The notes under the pieces are model-generated. The model was not told the origin of the DNA and did not search any database. It was given only the letters and a program-made list of their open reading frames with translations. Positions 1 through 11,764 of a stretch of 64,000 nucleotides of DNA are shown piece by piece. Position 1 is the stretch's first letter. Each line of letters begins with the position of its first letter. Both the position numbers and the translations under genes were made by a program. This stretch comes from Argentina anserina (lineage: Eukaryota > Streptophyta > Magnoliopsida > Rosales > Rosaceae): the NCBI RefSeq assembly GCF_933775445.1, contig NC_065875.1, forward strand, positions 7,515,001 to 7,579,000, written 5' to 3'.

Positions 1-746
1 TCTAACTCGACGATATTTAATTCAATAGAACTCAAGAAAGAGAGACGGATATAATGGCCTAGTTCACACCCTCAGGGTCCCCGGCATGAATTGGAACTAA
101 GCAAAGAACGAAAATAAGAAAAAAAAACTATGGAACTAAGTGTACCCTACCCTAGCATGAACCTCAAAAAAGAAATAATGTTCACCAGGACCAAAATAAA
201 ATGCTTGCATGACCAGCTTTCTTATGAAGAATATGAGGACCACCCTACGCAGAGGGAGCTACACGAAGAGCACACAAAATCCTAATTAATGGCTAATGCC
301 CAAAACTAGGATCAAAATGACCTAAGCCCAAAAAGACCTAGCTAAAAACAAAGAAATAAAGATATCACGGACCTGGGCTCAAGTCCAGCCCAAACTAGAT
401 CTGGCCTAACCAACCCAGTTCCACCTCCACGGCACCGCCAACAATCAACACACCCCAAGGACAGCTTGACTCGCCGCTGCCGTTCAATCCTCGACTTGTC
501 ACCCAATTGTCAACACCTACCATCGTAAGAAAAACCTATGACCGAGACCGTGTCAGAGATGCAGCTCCTCCATCTTGAAGATCTGACCCAGCACCGAAGG
601 CAAAAATTGACCCGAAATTCAAACCGAATCCAGGCAACCCGCCGCCATCGCTCCCCCATCTCATTGCTCCTTACAGACCCAACTACACCCGCTGACAAAA
701 CCCGACCATTAGTTTGAGCTGATGTTAAGGCATGTCCGTCAAAAGC
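1..746. other. Intergenic stretch, no gene recognised
   Basis: AT-rich to mixed sequence. I see no conserved protein family on either strand. The short open frames here lack family motifs and look like chance frames. It may be transposon-derived because it abuts an LTR-like sequence, but I see no clean boundary. Confidence 0.4.
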
Positions 747-1500
747 TGTCACAACTTCGAAATTTCGAGTGATAAAACTCGAATCGAAGCCATGAAAAAC
801 TCTAAAACAATCTCAAATATATTGAAATCATTGTATGGTCACAATGTATCGAAACTGAGTTCATAGTACGACTCAGTCGAATTGATTATTACAAAACCAG
901 TTTATAATTCAAGTATTATAACAAATGGAATTCTCTCAATCCTCACCACAAATAAAAATAAATAATTGCGACAATCTTAAGAGAAAACCCTCTAATTCTG
1001 CTAATCCGCACCTGCAGAACTATCCCTTACACCATCGAATAGGTGCACCGGGATTGTAAACACAAACCCGGTAAGCTTTGCAGCTCGTATGAGTAAACCA
1101 ATAGTATAACACTCATCGCATACAAAAGAAAATACTAATGGCATTAAAAATAAATGTACTCGTAAAGCATTGGACATCCCATCTGGTTGTCCAATGACAT
1201 CTAAAGATATAAGTACTCATGACTTATTCGACAACCCTTCTGTTTACCCAATTTTACATTTCAAATACGGGTACTCATGAGACCCAGGTACTCATCTGTT
1301 ACCCCTCATGCAGTACGCCGACAGATAATGGGCAACCCATCTATCACAAAATATCTCACAAAAATATGGGTACTCATGAGACCCAGGCAACTTATTTGTT
1401 ACCCTTCAGGCAGTACACCGGGAGACATACTAGAGCTCTAACTGAATCGTAAACGACACACGGTCAAGGCTTGGTTCCGATTACTGCCAACAACGTCCGA
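747..1500. repeat. Partial gypsy-type LTR-like sequence with a 99-bp internal duplication
   Basis: The sequence opens with TGTCACAACTTCG at 747 and shares the local wording GAGTSGATAAAACT with the start of the solo LTR at 19,488. At 1,269 and again at 1,368 the same block starts (GGGTACTCATGAGACCCAGG), so a unit of about 99 bp is present twice in tandem with divergence. No matching right end or target duplication was found, so this is called a fragment. The link to an LTR is an inference. Confidence 0.35.
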
Positions 1501-2440
1501 AGACCAGAAACGTTTTAACAAGACTCAATGTTCTTGTTAAAACTGCGTACAATATAACAATCAACACATGTTTATTGTATTACAACCAAGCGACTCTTGC
1601 TCAATAATATAAATATAGTTGCCACAGTACGAACACATTTGGAAATAAGAACGTAACAGTATAAAATATAGTGACCCATATATATGTATCGTATTTACCA
1701 TTTTATGATAAGTTAGTTTCGGCTTCCATCTTATGTCTCGTTCTCTTTAGCATAGGAGGGTGTATGTCACTCCTAAATTTTGCAAAAGAATAGGCTTAGA
1801 GATTGAGCATAGTCAATGAAGGATCATAGAGGGGGCTTATGCACATGATAATGCATAGATTACATTCCATTACTTTGGAGGAATATTATTGATTCGTATA
1901 ACATCTTTGCTCAAAAGAATAGCCTAATCCAGTCATTGATTCATTATTCCGAATCATAGTATCGTGAAAGAATAAAATTCACACTATTTTGACTCATGAG
2001 ATGCGCTACATCATTAGAAGCGATACATAAGAACTCTTTCACAGTAAGTTTGTAAGTGATATATAATGTTGGCACAAAAATTGTCTTCAAGTAGCTTATC
2101 GTCTCACCAATTTTTATATATGGTATCGTTGTGAATTCATCAACGTAGACAACTACTATGACAAAAACCATTTCATAGGTTCCATTGCTCTCTTGATGCA
2201 TAAAAGCATGTGACTAGAATCATGATGTCGTAAGTCATTTAAACTTGAGGACCTAAACCGCTCTTGATTCTATGTGTGATGATCTCGTCATCATAGTTAC
2301 AATGGATTAAAACTAAATCCATTAGTAGCTTTCATTTAGCTATGCACTCAATGTCTCTTTAACATATGAGAAACTAATGTGTGCCAAATAGTAAGCACGT
2401 TGCCATTAGATCAAGTAACTATGATCGGAAAAAGAAAAAA
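1501..2440. other. AT-rich stretch, possible decayed copia reverse transcriptase
   Basis: On the minus strand around 1,944-2,201 an open frame contains VFVIVVVYVDEF, which resembles the YVDD region of copia reverse transcriptases. The rest of the frame does not keep the other conserved blocks. This is either a very old remnant or chance. I see no gene elsewhere in the stretch. Confidence 0.2.
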
Positions 2441-2448
2441 AGTATCAC

Positions 2449-2815
2449 TGCAGGGTTGCATGGCCATGGTAGGGTTACAGGGCCTGGGCGGGGGTGCCTA
2501 GGCGGGGCTGCAGTGTCGTCGTGCAGGGGAGCTGCAAGATGTCTATACAAGGGTGCTGCAGAGCTGCTGCAAGGGTCCTGCGGGGCGGCCGCGCGGGCCG
2601 TGCGGGGCTGTTGCAGAAGGGATTGCAGGGTGGCCGCGCGGGGCGATGCAGGGGTACCATGCAAGAGTCGTGCGGGCGTGTGCAGAGCCGTGCGGAGGGG
2701 CTGCAGGGGGTCTGCAGGGCCGGCAGCAAGGCTGCGGCGGTCCGGCATGGCTGCATCGGTGGCTCCGGCGGCGGTCCGGTGACATCGCCAGCGACTTTTC
2801 TACTGACCTTTTCCT
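2449..2815. repeat. GC-rich degenerate GCTGCAGGG-type repeat
   Basis: A sharply GC-rich island inside AT-rich DNA, built from degenerate variants of a word near GCTGCAGGG, GTGCGGGG and GGCCGCGCGGG. Open frames exist in several frames on both strands, which is what low-complexity GC-rich DNA produces. I treat none as a gene. A minus-strand polypurine-like run (AACTTAGGGGGAGTGACA, near 2,940) just to its right suggests it belongs to an LTR element. Confidence 0.5.
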
Positions 2816-2870
2816 GTTAATTTCCGGCCATTTTTCCGGTCAAAACTTTTTAAACGTCTTGCGGGGGTAA

Positions 2871-4180
2871 ACCGGGCGGCGGACGGACCACCTTGGTGAA
2901 TTTCCAAGGCCATAGCTCACAAACCTGTTATAGTTTGTCACTCCCCCTAAGTTTCATGTGTTAGTTCAATTCGAACTTTGTGAAAACATCACCATATTTT
3001 AGAACGGTAGAAATATAGAGTGCATTACATGACATGTAACACTGCAAATCATCACAAAAATAAGGTGGAAACATGTCATAACAAGACATCAATCTTATGT
3101 CACAATTAAAACTGTGGACTTATGTAGGTAGTGTCATGTAGTATGTAATGTGTTACATTGCATTAACATATTGTTTTTGGTAATGAAACCATAAATAGAT
3201 GGAAACATTCTCGTATGTTCGTTTACTTGAACTACATGAGAATTTTATAGCCAACAATTGTATTGAGATCTTGACTATGAACCAATTTAAAATTGTAAAG
3301 ACTAAGTAACATTAGTCACATTAAACTTGGGAATAAATGGATTTCTAGTCATTTAGACTATTAACCGAAGCATTTATGATTCATTAATTTCATTAAATAA
3401 TCGCAATATATAATTGCTTTAAAAATCCGTAATTCTGATAATATATTCTCATGCTCTTTCATATAATGAGTGTCTTGTTTCAAGAACTTCTCATATCTAA
3501 CTCTTGTATATTTCGACCATAATGTTTTCTTCTTTCAATGAACGATGTTGCACCAAAAGAAATTAATATGGACTAGGTGCATAAACACATCCAACATGAA
3601 AATGCCAAATTTCAGGCGCATGTTGCGGTTAACAAGAGGGAAGATTCATTATGTATCAATATATGACACAACTTCCAAGTACTGAATTGCAGGTCAAGTC
3701 CCATATTATGGTAATTCAATTCAATAAACCGTGACAAATTTCGTCACAATGGTATAAGTGACAATTTTCGTCACAAACCAATGGTATAAGCGACAATTTC
3801 CGTCGTAGACTGATGTTTGTCCCATTTTTTTCAAACATTGTAGCTACAAACAACGGCTACGAATGGTGACAGCGCCACTCCCAACCGCTCCTAAAACTCG
3901 GTACCAGGGGAATCATATCCCTATATACCACCCGGGAAGCAAAAGAATCGGGCTGAAAAGGAAAAGGAGGTTGAAAGTCCCTGATGATAGACAAAATTCA
4001 GAGGAATTTAAATTTGCATGAAAGCAACAACGTTAATTTAAAACATACTTGGTTGTCTGTCAAATAAACAGCGTAATAGTTGCTCTTGCTTGATTCCACG
4101 ATCATACGTCACGAAGTAACTCTCGCCATTCGATTTCATATCTTCAAGTGATAAATTTCACCATAATGAAAATCATATGG
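2871..4180. other. AT-rich intergenic DNA with short direct repeats
   Basis: No protein family recognised. Around 3,735-3,815 the phrase ATGGTATAAGYGACAATTTYCGTC is repeated with small changes, together with GTGACRAATTTCGTCAC. This resembles the subterminal repeats of plant DNA transposons, but no terminal inverted repeats or target duplication were found. Confidence 0.35.
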
Positions 4181-4975
4181 CTAGTTTAAATTCATCACAT
4201 AGGAAATCAATAAAAATAAAAATAAAATTACTGATTTACCGAAAGAGGTAAAAACCTCTCTCACCGAGCCAATTAGACTCGAATATTCGGGTCGACGGGT
4301 CGAGCAAGCGCTGAGCTTGCAGCGTGTAGCCGCACCGAAGGGGGGTTTTGAGGAGGATCGCCAGTGGACTGGGCTGGACGACGCCGACTGGGGCTCATCA
4401 CTACTGCGTTGGTGATGTTGAGGAGTCATCGACGCCGTCGTCGAACAAGGCCTGATCGACAAATCTGGGTCGGTTCGGCGTTTTGGGACGTGCGTGCGGC
4501 GGCGTTTTAAGACGTGATTGGGTCGATCTTCGTCGTCGTCGCATTTTCGAGGAGGAGCAAGTTGCGATCTGAACACCGGAGTCTGGGAGTCTGGGAGTCT
4601 CGACGAGCGACGAGGTTGAGCGCCGAATTTCATGGCTGCGAGGCGTTTGGCTATGAGAGGGTGGCCGGTCTCGCCAAGAGAAGGACGCGCAAAGCCAGGC
4701 GAATCTTTGGTCGGCGCGGGTCGACCTCTATGGTCGAAGGAGAAAGGGGGTGCCTAGATACGATTTCTGGGTGCCCAACAACAAAACCGATTTTCTGGTT
4801 TTTTCGTCTTTTCTACGATTGTTTTCATAATTTTTCATCTTCTTCTGTCGAATGTTTTATATGACGGAATGAATTTTATGTCTTCTATCGAATTATTTTC
4901 ATGACAGAAGAAATTTTCTCAGAAATTACGGTTCTAGACTTAGGGACTCAGGGTTAGAACTACGTGTTGATAACG
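4181..4975 (-). mobile_element. Probable internal remnant next to a copia-type LTR
   Basis: On the minus strand this region lies directly downstream of an LTR (4,976-5,310). It begins with CGTTATCAACACG, which looks like a primer-binding site of the half-tRNA type used by some plant copia elements. The GC-richer part at 4,250-4,750 has open frames on both strands without conserved gag or pol motifs. I infer leader or decayed gag. Confidence 0.35.
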
Positions 4976-5310
4976 TGTTACAGAAGAATGTAATACGCAT
5001 CGAATATGGAGAAGTATCCTGTAGATCCAGAGATTATATATCGTTCTTTAACTAGACTAACATATACATACTAATTAGGATAAGATACCCCGGAAGATTA
5101 CGGAAAGTAATTCTCCTGCAACAGATTATTCATAGTTGAGGAAATTTGTCCTCACACTAAGTCACCTTCGATGAGATTTCTTCTCACTTGAGTCTCCTAT
5201 GACTTGAGGATATCCCTTTTAGCTCTCAAATATATCCTTTTGGACTATGGATCCTTGTCCGAAGGGATATATTCGCCCCATTAAATCTCTTCGAAGATAC
5301 TCTTCCAACA
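4976..5310 (-). repeat. LTR, minus orientation, 335 bp
   Basis: Read on the minus strand it starts TGTTGGAAG and ends CTGTAACA, that is TG...CA. It is followed at once by CGTTATCAACACG, a plausible primer-binding site. No partner LTR was found in the window, so the element is incomplete. Family is inferred only from the primer site. Confidence 0.5.
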
Positions 5311-5706
5311 TGAATTAGCTTTGAAGAATTCCATCGCTAGATCGAATGAGTCGATTCTTCTTCGAGAAAAAATCACATAATTAAGTAACAAAAGATTTTT
5401 GAAATAGTGCATACTATAGCTAGATACAAAAAGTGCAGATAGTTTCCAAAAAATAGGTAATAATTGAAAGTAAATAAATTACTACCATATGAATAGGCCT
5501 AGAGAGACACTAGCAATATTCCAGAGCAGAGGAATTATTCCTGGTCTCAGACCACTACTGTGTTGCTGGTCCTAGCCAATACTCCTAGATACGCCAGAGC
5601 ATAGGACTTTAGGAATTTTATGGTTTAAAATTAGCTGATAATCTTTCTATTAAGAATTTTGATATAAAATCATATCAAGGGTCCAGTAGTGGACCAGGAC
5701 GGACCT

Positions 5707-5751
<45 letters not shown>

Positions 5752-6010
5752 AGGGTGAGATTTTAAAAAAATAAATAAAACCCACAAACTACTCATGGGC
5801 TCAGATCTTACGGGTTTTTCTAAAACAGGTTAGGCCGGGCTTTGAAATGGATCCGGCTAGGCCCATTATATTCATGTGTAATGTGTGTTTATTAAGAAAA
5901 TAAAGAAAAAGAAATTTTAATATGATAATTATTAAACTAGATATAATGTAAAATATAAAAAATATTTCTTAATAATTTAATTAGTTGACATATTAATTGT
6001 TTAACTAATA
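5311..6010. other. Intergenic, includes (TA)n microsatellite at 5,711-5,746
   Basis: No gene recognised. A perfect TA dinucleotide tract of about 36 bp is present. Scattered GGGCC words after 5,830 resemble transposon subterminal repeats, but no element end could be defined. Confidence 0.5.
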
Positions 6011-6014
6011 TAAA

Positions 6015-6140
6015 ATTAGCCCAATACCCTTTAGTCTAAGAGTACCGGTCTCCCCTCTGTATGTGGGTGGTCGTGAGTTCGATGCATATCAGACTTGTTA
6101 TAGTATTTAAATTATTTGTTTAATAAATAAATAAAATCTA
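6015..6140 (+). mobile_element. Probable tRNA-derived SINE
   Basis: Two internal RNA polymerase III promoter-like blocks lie in the correct order and spacing. An A-box-like TAGTCTAAGAGTACCGG is near 6,032. A B-box-like GAGTTCGATGC is near 6,075, compared with the consensus GGTTCGANTCC. The sequence ends in an A/T-rich tail with TAAATAAATAAA. No target duplication was established, so limits are approximate. Confidence 0.4.
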
Positions 6141-9100
6141 TTGTTTTTTAAAAAATATATGGGATTTTGTGCGGGCTTTTTAGAGTCGGACTGGGCTTTT
6201 GTCATATGGTCTTCAATGGATTGGACATTGGGTTGGGCCTAGGCTTTGAAATCTCAGTCACTCTGCCTTACACCCATCGGGCTCAATCGTGGACTGGGTG
6301 AAGATAGGTAGATTTTTTCCTCGATGGACTTTCTAGGCTCTTAAGTTGTTTTGGGCCTTCCTCATGTGGTCTTGGGATATCCTTCGGGTTCAATTTCTTT
6401 CCTTCGGCTTAATTTTGGGCCTATCATTTTTCTCTCTTTTCTTTTTCTTTTTTTGGTTAAAAAGGGGCTCAAAATAGCCCGAGCAAATAACACCAGAGAA
6501 ACCTAAACATTTTGGTCAGCAGAGAGATTTTGGTCTCCATGTCCGCAGCCATCTCTAGTGTCACTACAATCATTCCTAGCACCATCGGCAAGCAACCCAC
6601 CACCATTACCACCGCCACCACCACCGTTGTATCTAGTAAAACCTCCATCATCATCATCTATAATTGAACAAACTTCATTCAACCCATAAATAAGAACTCT
6701 GACTACCAATGGAAGAGCTATTCATGGGTCGAAGGGACCCTGTACAAATTTTTGGAAAATACATCAACAATTATTAATTTTTTTATAATTAGAAGATATT
6801 CAAGCCATAATTTATGATCTTGGCCATTTTAAAATTAGAGAAATTTTTATATGTTATTGTAACACCATGTGACAATAGCTAGTGATTCTTCATAGTCCTT
6901 ACTAGTTAAATTTTGAGATGTGATATATTTACACTGAAGTTATAATTAGATATTGTTTAAGAAGTAACGAAACGAGAATACTAACAATGTAACGAGACAT
7001 AAAATATATTTATTGATTGATAATTGACTTATATATAGACATTACATACGAAATTACTAAGTATTCCAAAAAATCTACTCCGATAAAGTAATCTACTTAG
7101 GCTAAGACACACATATGGATATAACCGTAATATCTTGGAGCACTATCTTTTGTGTCACATGCCTATGTTGCATACATAACGTCGCCTCAGAAAAAACTTT
7201 GTCAAGTAAAATTAAAACATATTTGGTGAAAACAAAATCTTGATCAAATGATAAAAAAGAGCACAACACGTACACCATCTATATCTAATAACATGTGAGG
7301 TAGACTCCCCCAGTCATCTATGAAACAACTTCCCCTAACTGGTGCCACAATCACAGTACAAATAACAATGTATATGACGTTCATTGCATGTTTCTCAAAA
7401 ATAATCTTTGGGTTAATAATTAATCATTAATCTCACCACATATATTTAGATCATACATGCTATACATAGTCAAACTTTAATATTTTGGAACAAGATTGCA
7501 TAACAACTCAAAACATGAGTTGCATTTTTTATGAGTTTCGACTACAATTAAGCGGTTTAGAGTTTTTTTTTCAAAAGATATTTACAAGAAAAGAATTAAC
7601 TACTTATTTTGAGAAGCTCTACAAGATGGCTCCGGAGGCTTTCCCTATCATTTTTAAAGTTAGGTCTAACATAACATGTTATGTTATTGAATTTGGTACT
7701 TGCTTTTCCAAAATGGTTATTCAGCTTAGAAATTTCATTTAGTTAGTTTAGCTTTTAGTGAGTTTCACATAAGTCACCTTTTACGTGGCCCGTGAAGGCA
7801 TTCTATGTTCAAGTTGGTTTCTTTACATTATCAATATATGGAGTGACATCTTTTCTTTTAAAAAGGGTTTAGCTTTTCAGTTTTGCGTTTTTAGGGTGTA
7901 TGGTTTAAGATTTAGAGTCTATGATTTTAGTAAAGAACCCTTAAATAATCTCTAACAAAATAACTAAAATATTACTTTTATATCGCGTGTAAAACTATAA
8001 TTAGAATAGTAACTACTCAACATTATCACCTACGTGGCGTCACGGTAGCTAGTTGAAATACAAAAATTATAATAAATTTCTTTAATTAATTGCCCTAATC
8101 GAGAAGTTACATTTTGTTATTATAATGATATTTTTATATTGAATTTTGTAGCAATTTTTGTTATAAAAATAATATAATATGAATTTAACGAATATTGATC
8201 CCCTCAACAAAAAGTAAGTTCGGTAACTGCTGATTGCTGTACAAGTCGGCATCCATCCAAGCCAATTTGAATCCATATCACATCCACCCCGAAAGTCAAA
8301 TCTGAAATCAACTTGATGTCACTGGTTTGGAAAATTTATCATCATTAACCCCACCAATGGCATCAAGATCTTTGTGAATGAGAGAATGAGGGATCCGCCA
8401 TTACAGTCTTGATCAACCGCCCAGAAACTAAAACAACTGTGAAAAGACCAAAACGCAACACCAAGCGGCCACCATAAATCGGAACCACTACAAAACAAAG
8501 GGCAATGATAGAGGTTGAGCCTTCGCAAGTAGAAGGCTAGATATCTATACTCTTATAACTCAAACTCACTTTGTTAATTAAATATCTTATGAAGTTACAC
8601 ATATTTTTTTACCATATTTTAATCTAAAATTTGGTTTAATAATTAAAGATAGAAAAGTAAATAGCAAAATTAGAACATAAAAAAATAGAAAAATTATCTC
8701 CTATTTTATAGAGAAATTACAAGCCAATTACAAGTCACTACGTAAAATATAAGAAGTTATTCACACTCATAAAGTGTGTTGATGACTAGTTTACTATAAT
8801 ATATCATTCGTCCTCGCGTGGTTACCGTAGCACCATCTTCGGACTCGGCTATAGACGAGGACAACTCCAACTCGATGAGAACAACGGCGGATCGACGAGA
8901 TCATCTCTCCACCACTCAAGGTTTGAGTTGACGAAGCTGGCCAGGTCAGGATCAGCCGTAGATCCAAGATTAGTGTCGCTAGTCTGACGACTCCCTCACT
9001 ATCTTTCTCTTTCCTTTGGCGAGGTGAGCCTCTTCCGACGATGTTTGGTCTGGTGCAACTGATCTTGTGTGGCGGGGCTTGATCGGGTGCGATTGGTTAT

Positions 9101-9297
9101 TTGTTTTCATTTTTCACCGACGCGATTGGATGTGAACGAAGGTCCTGGCTTCCTCTCACTGCACCATAGTAATAAAATTACTGAACGCTAGTAATGCTAG
9201 CCCAATCTGTTGTGGTCCTATCCTTTTGGCATTTACCTATTTTTGTCTACTTTTAAGTGTGAGCTTATATTAGTAAATCAACTATACACGGTTTATT
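6141..9297. other. Long intergenic stretch, no gene recognised
   Basis: Mostly AT-rich. A trinucleotide-like stretch at about 6,590-6,655 (ACC/CCACCA) gives a low-complexity frame that I do not believe. A GC-richer patch at 8,815-9,150 has no family match. Nothing else supports a gene. Confidence 0.4.
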
Positions 9298-9452
9298 AGG
9301 TAGTAACATAATTACTAGGAGTCAATAATATGATTACTAGGTGTCAGTAATATGATTATTAGGAGTTACTAAGAGTCAATAATTTGTTATTTAAGGTTAC
9401 TGGATGTTAGTAATTTATTATTAAGGGTTATTGGGTGTCAGTAATATTTCCG
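9298..9452. repeat. Degenerate tandem repeat, unit about 25 bp
   Basis: Repeated variants of ATTACTAGGTGTCAGTAATATG, such as TAATATGATTACTAGGTGTC and GGTTACTGGATGTTAGTAAT, follow one another for about 150 bp. Copies are diverged and spacing is irregular. Confidence 0.55.
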
Positions 9453-10681
9453 GCTACTGGAGTCCGGCGACGGCGACAAGAGCCCGGTAAAGTGTTACCG
9501 TTCATCAACTTTTTCTATAAATGAGCGTTTTGATAGATGAGAGTAAAATAATCTTAAAACTGTAATTTCTTAACTAATTGGGTAAATGTTAGTTTACCTT
9601 GGGTTGAAATTGTTATATTTTGAATTTTGTTATTAAAATGGACAATTAGAAAGTTAAATTAGTATGAAATTGTCATTTCTTAAAAAAAGAAACGTTTTCG
9701 TGGGCATGACCCGATCAGTCCTATTTATTTACAAGAACTAAGACATGGGTTACCCGAATTGGATTAAGACCGCTCATTCATAATTACCCTAAATAAGCAG
9801 GCTAGCGCATATGTAGCCCAAAAAAAAATAAGCCTGAAGTCCTGAAGACCTGAACTAGGGCAACGCCAAATTGCCAATTTTATCACTAAGCTGATCGTAA
9901 CAGGTCTCTACCCATCATTGCAACCCTTCTCGATCTTTTTCTCTTTCCGGCCTTTGGTTGGAACTTACTTGAATAAATGCGATCTTGACAACTTCAAAAG
10001 TTAAAATGAATCAAATATGCTAGAATGATGCCTTCTCAAACACAAAGTCATTATTTGGTAACTGACTTTTGGTACAAATTACCAACAATTCAAACAAGAA
10101 AGGTCTGGCAACTTCGAGAACTTGAATTCTTTCAAAAAAAAAAAAACTTCGAGAACTTGAATGCAAGTCAAAATGGGTTCAGGGCAACTTGCCTTGTATG
10201 CATTTTCCCGTCGAGTGCGATTGATATCATATCACGCGGTTGTTTACTTCCGCTATCATGAAACCATCATGAGAAAGCAAGTCAAATAGTGACATTATTT
10301 GGTACCTGGCTGTGGCTAGCTAGCTCATTCTTGCGTACGTTTTGGCCACTATTGGTCTGCGCGTAGAATTATCTATCTAGCTCACCAAGGTCGGTGGCGG
10401 GTGGTTTGTAACTTTAACAAGTATTATGAGTTTTGGTTAAAGCTGGTGGAGGCCCATAGGTTAATTGGAACTCACCTAACCCGATTAAACACTTGCATTT
10501 CCATTCAAGAACGCATCCTGCAAGAATTGGGCTCCAAATTCCAATTCGCCTTCCTAAAATTTATGAGTTTGTTGCTAACCGTGCTGTGCACAGCTAACGC
10601 AAAATTTTCCATCCCTTTCCACAATCCCACAGTCAATTCATGGCCATTTACAGTAATCCCACAACAATTTCCAAAACAAGC
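9453..10681. other. Intergenic and 5' flank of XTH-A
   Basis: No family recognised. The long frame starting upstream and running through the first XTH exon is a different reading frame and is not used. I see no convincing TATA box close to the XTH-A start. Confidence 0.4.
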
Positions 10682-11764
10682 ATGGCGTCTTTCCAATCTT
10701 TTCTTTCAGTGTTGCGGCTTGCTCTGCCTCTTCTTCCTATGGTTGCTTCTGCGGGTAACTTCAACCAGGACTTTCGGATTACATGGGGAGATGGCCGAGC
10801 CAAGATACTCAACAATGGCCAACTTCTATCTCTCAGGCTCGACAAGGCCTCTGGCTCTGGTTTTGAATCCAAAAATGAATATCTCTTCGGCAAGATCGAC
10901 ATGCAGCTCAAGCTTGTTGCTGGAAACTCTGCTGGAACTGTCACTGCCTACTATGTATGGTTTTAATTTTGAATTTGAATTTGATCTTCATTTTGATCTG
11001 CTTATTTATATTCTGACCTTCTGACCTAGTTATCTGACATAGTTTGTAACTTTGTATTAATTTTTGCAGTTGCGTTCGGAAGGATCATTATGGGATGAGA
11101 TAGACTTTGAGTTCTTGGGTAACCTGAGTGGTGACCCTTACATTCTTCACACCAATGTGTTCACCCAAGGCAAAGGAAACAGAGAGAAGCAGTTCTATCT
11201 CTGGTTCGATCCAACTGCTGATTTTCACACCTATTCTATTCTTTGGAATCCACAGCGCATTGTGTAAGTACCCCATAATAATCTATGTTCAAAATATGTG
11301 TGATATTCTCAAATAGGAGATATTGACCTTTGTTTTTACTCTGTTTCAGTTTCTCTGTGGATGGAACTCCCATTAGAGAGTTCAAGAACATGGAATCACG
11401 TGGCGTTCCATTCCCAAAGAACCAGCCGATGAAATAAACGTCAAGTCTATGGAATGCTGATGATTGGGCAACAAGAGGAGGGCTTGTGAAGACAGATTGG
11501 AGCAAAGCTCCGTTCACTGCTTCCTACAGGAACTTCAATGCCGACAAGGCTTGTATTTGGTCAAGGACTAAGAAAGCATCTTCATGCAGCTCGACATCGA
11601 TGTCGTCAGGTTCTACAAAACCTGGTGATGAATGGCTCGCAGAAGAACTCGACACAACGAAGCAGGGCAGGCTGAGATGGGTGCAGAAGAACTACATGAT
11701 TTATGATTACTGCTCTGACATTAAGAGATTTCCGCAGGGACTCCCTACTAAATGCAAGGCGTGA
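10682..11764 (+). pseudogene. XTH: XTH-A, xyloglucan endotransglucosylase/hydrolase with premature stop
   Basis: Glycoside hydrolase family 16 enzyme of the XTH22-25 type. Such secreted enzymes cut and rejoin xyloglucan in the cell wall. Three exons fit: 10,682-10,954, 11,070-11,263 and 11,350-11,764, all with GT-AG introns in the same phases as copies C and D. Full length would be 293 codons. Residues 1-24 form a signal peptide, and the active-site block [11 protein letters not shown] lies in exon 2 (nucleophile E101, acid/base E105), followed by the N-glycosylation site NLS. In exon 3 a TAA at 11,435-11,437 replaces a codon conserved in the siblings, cutting the product at 184 residues. The rest of exon 3, to the C-terminal [17 protein letters not shown] block, stays open. 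An upstream in-frame ATG at 10,640 is possible but would spoil the signal peptide. An assembly error at the stop is the main alternative. Confidence 0.85.

Noticed and set aside
2381..2870. Six overlapping open frames on both strands
   Set aside because: They arise from low-complexity GC-rich repeats; all frames look alike in composition and none has a family motif.
5820..6330. Another GGGCC-ended transposon
   Set aside because: GGGCC words are present but no TAGGG end, inverted repeat or target duplication could be found.
6469..6709. Glycine- or valine-rich small proteins on the minus strand
   Set aside because: Produced by an ACC/CCA trinucleotide stretch; no conserved domain or supporting signals.
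10401..11024. 207-codon frame upstream of and through XTH-A exon 1
   Set aside because: It is a different frame from the XTH exon, whose signal peptide and GH16 sequence are certain.
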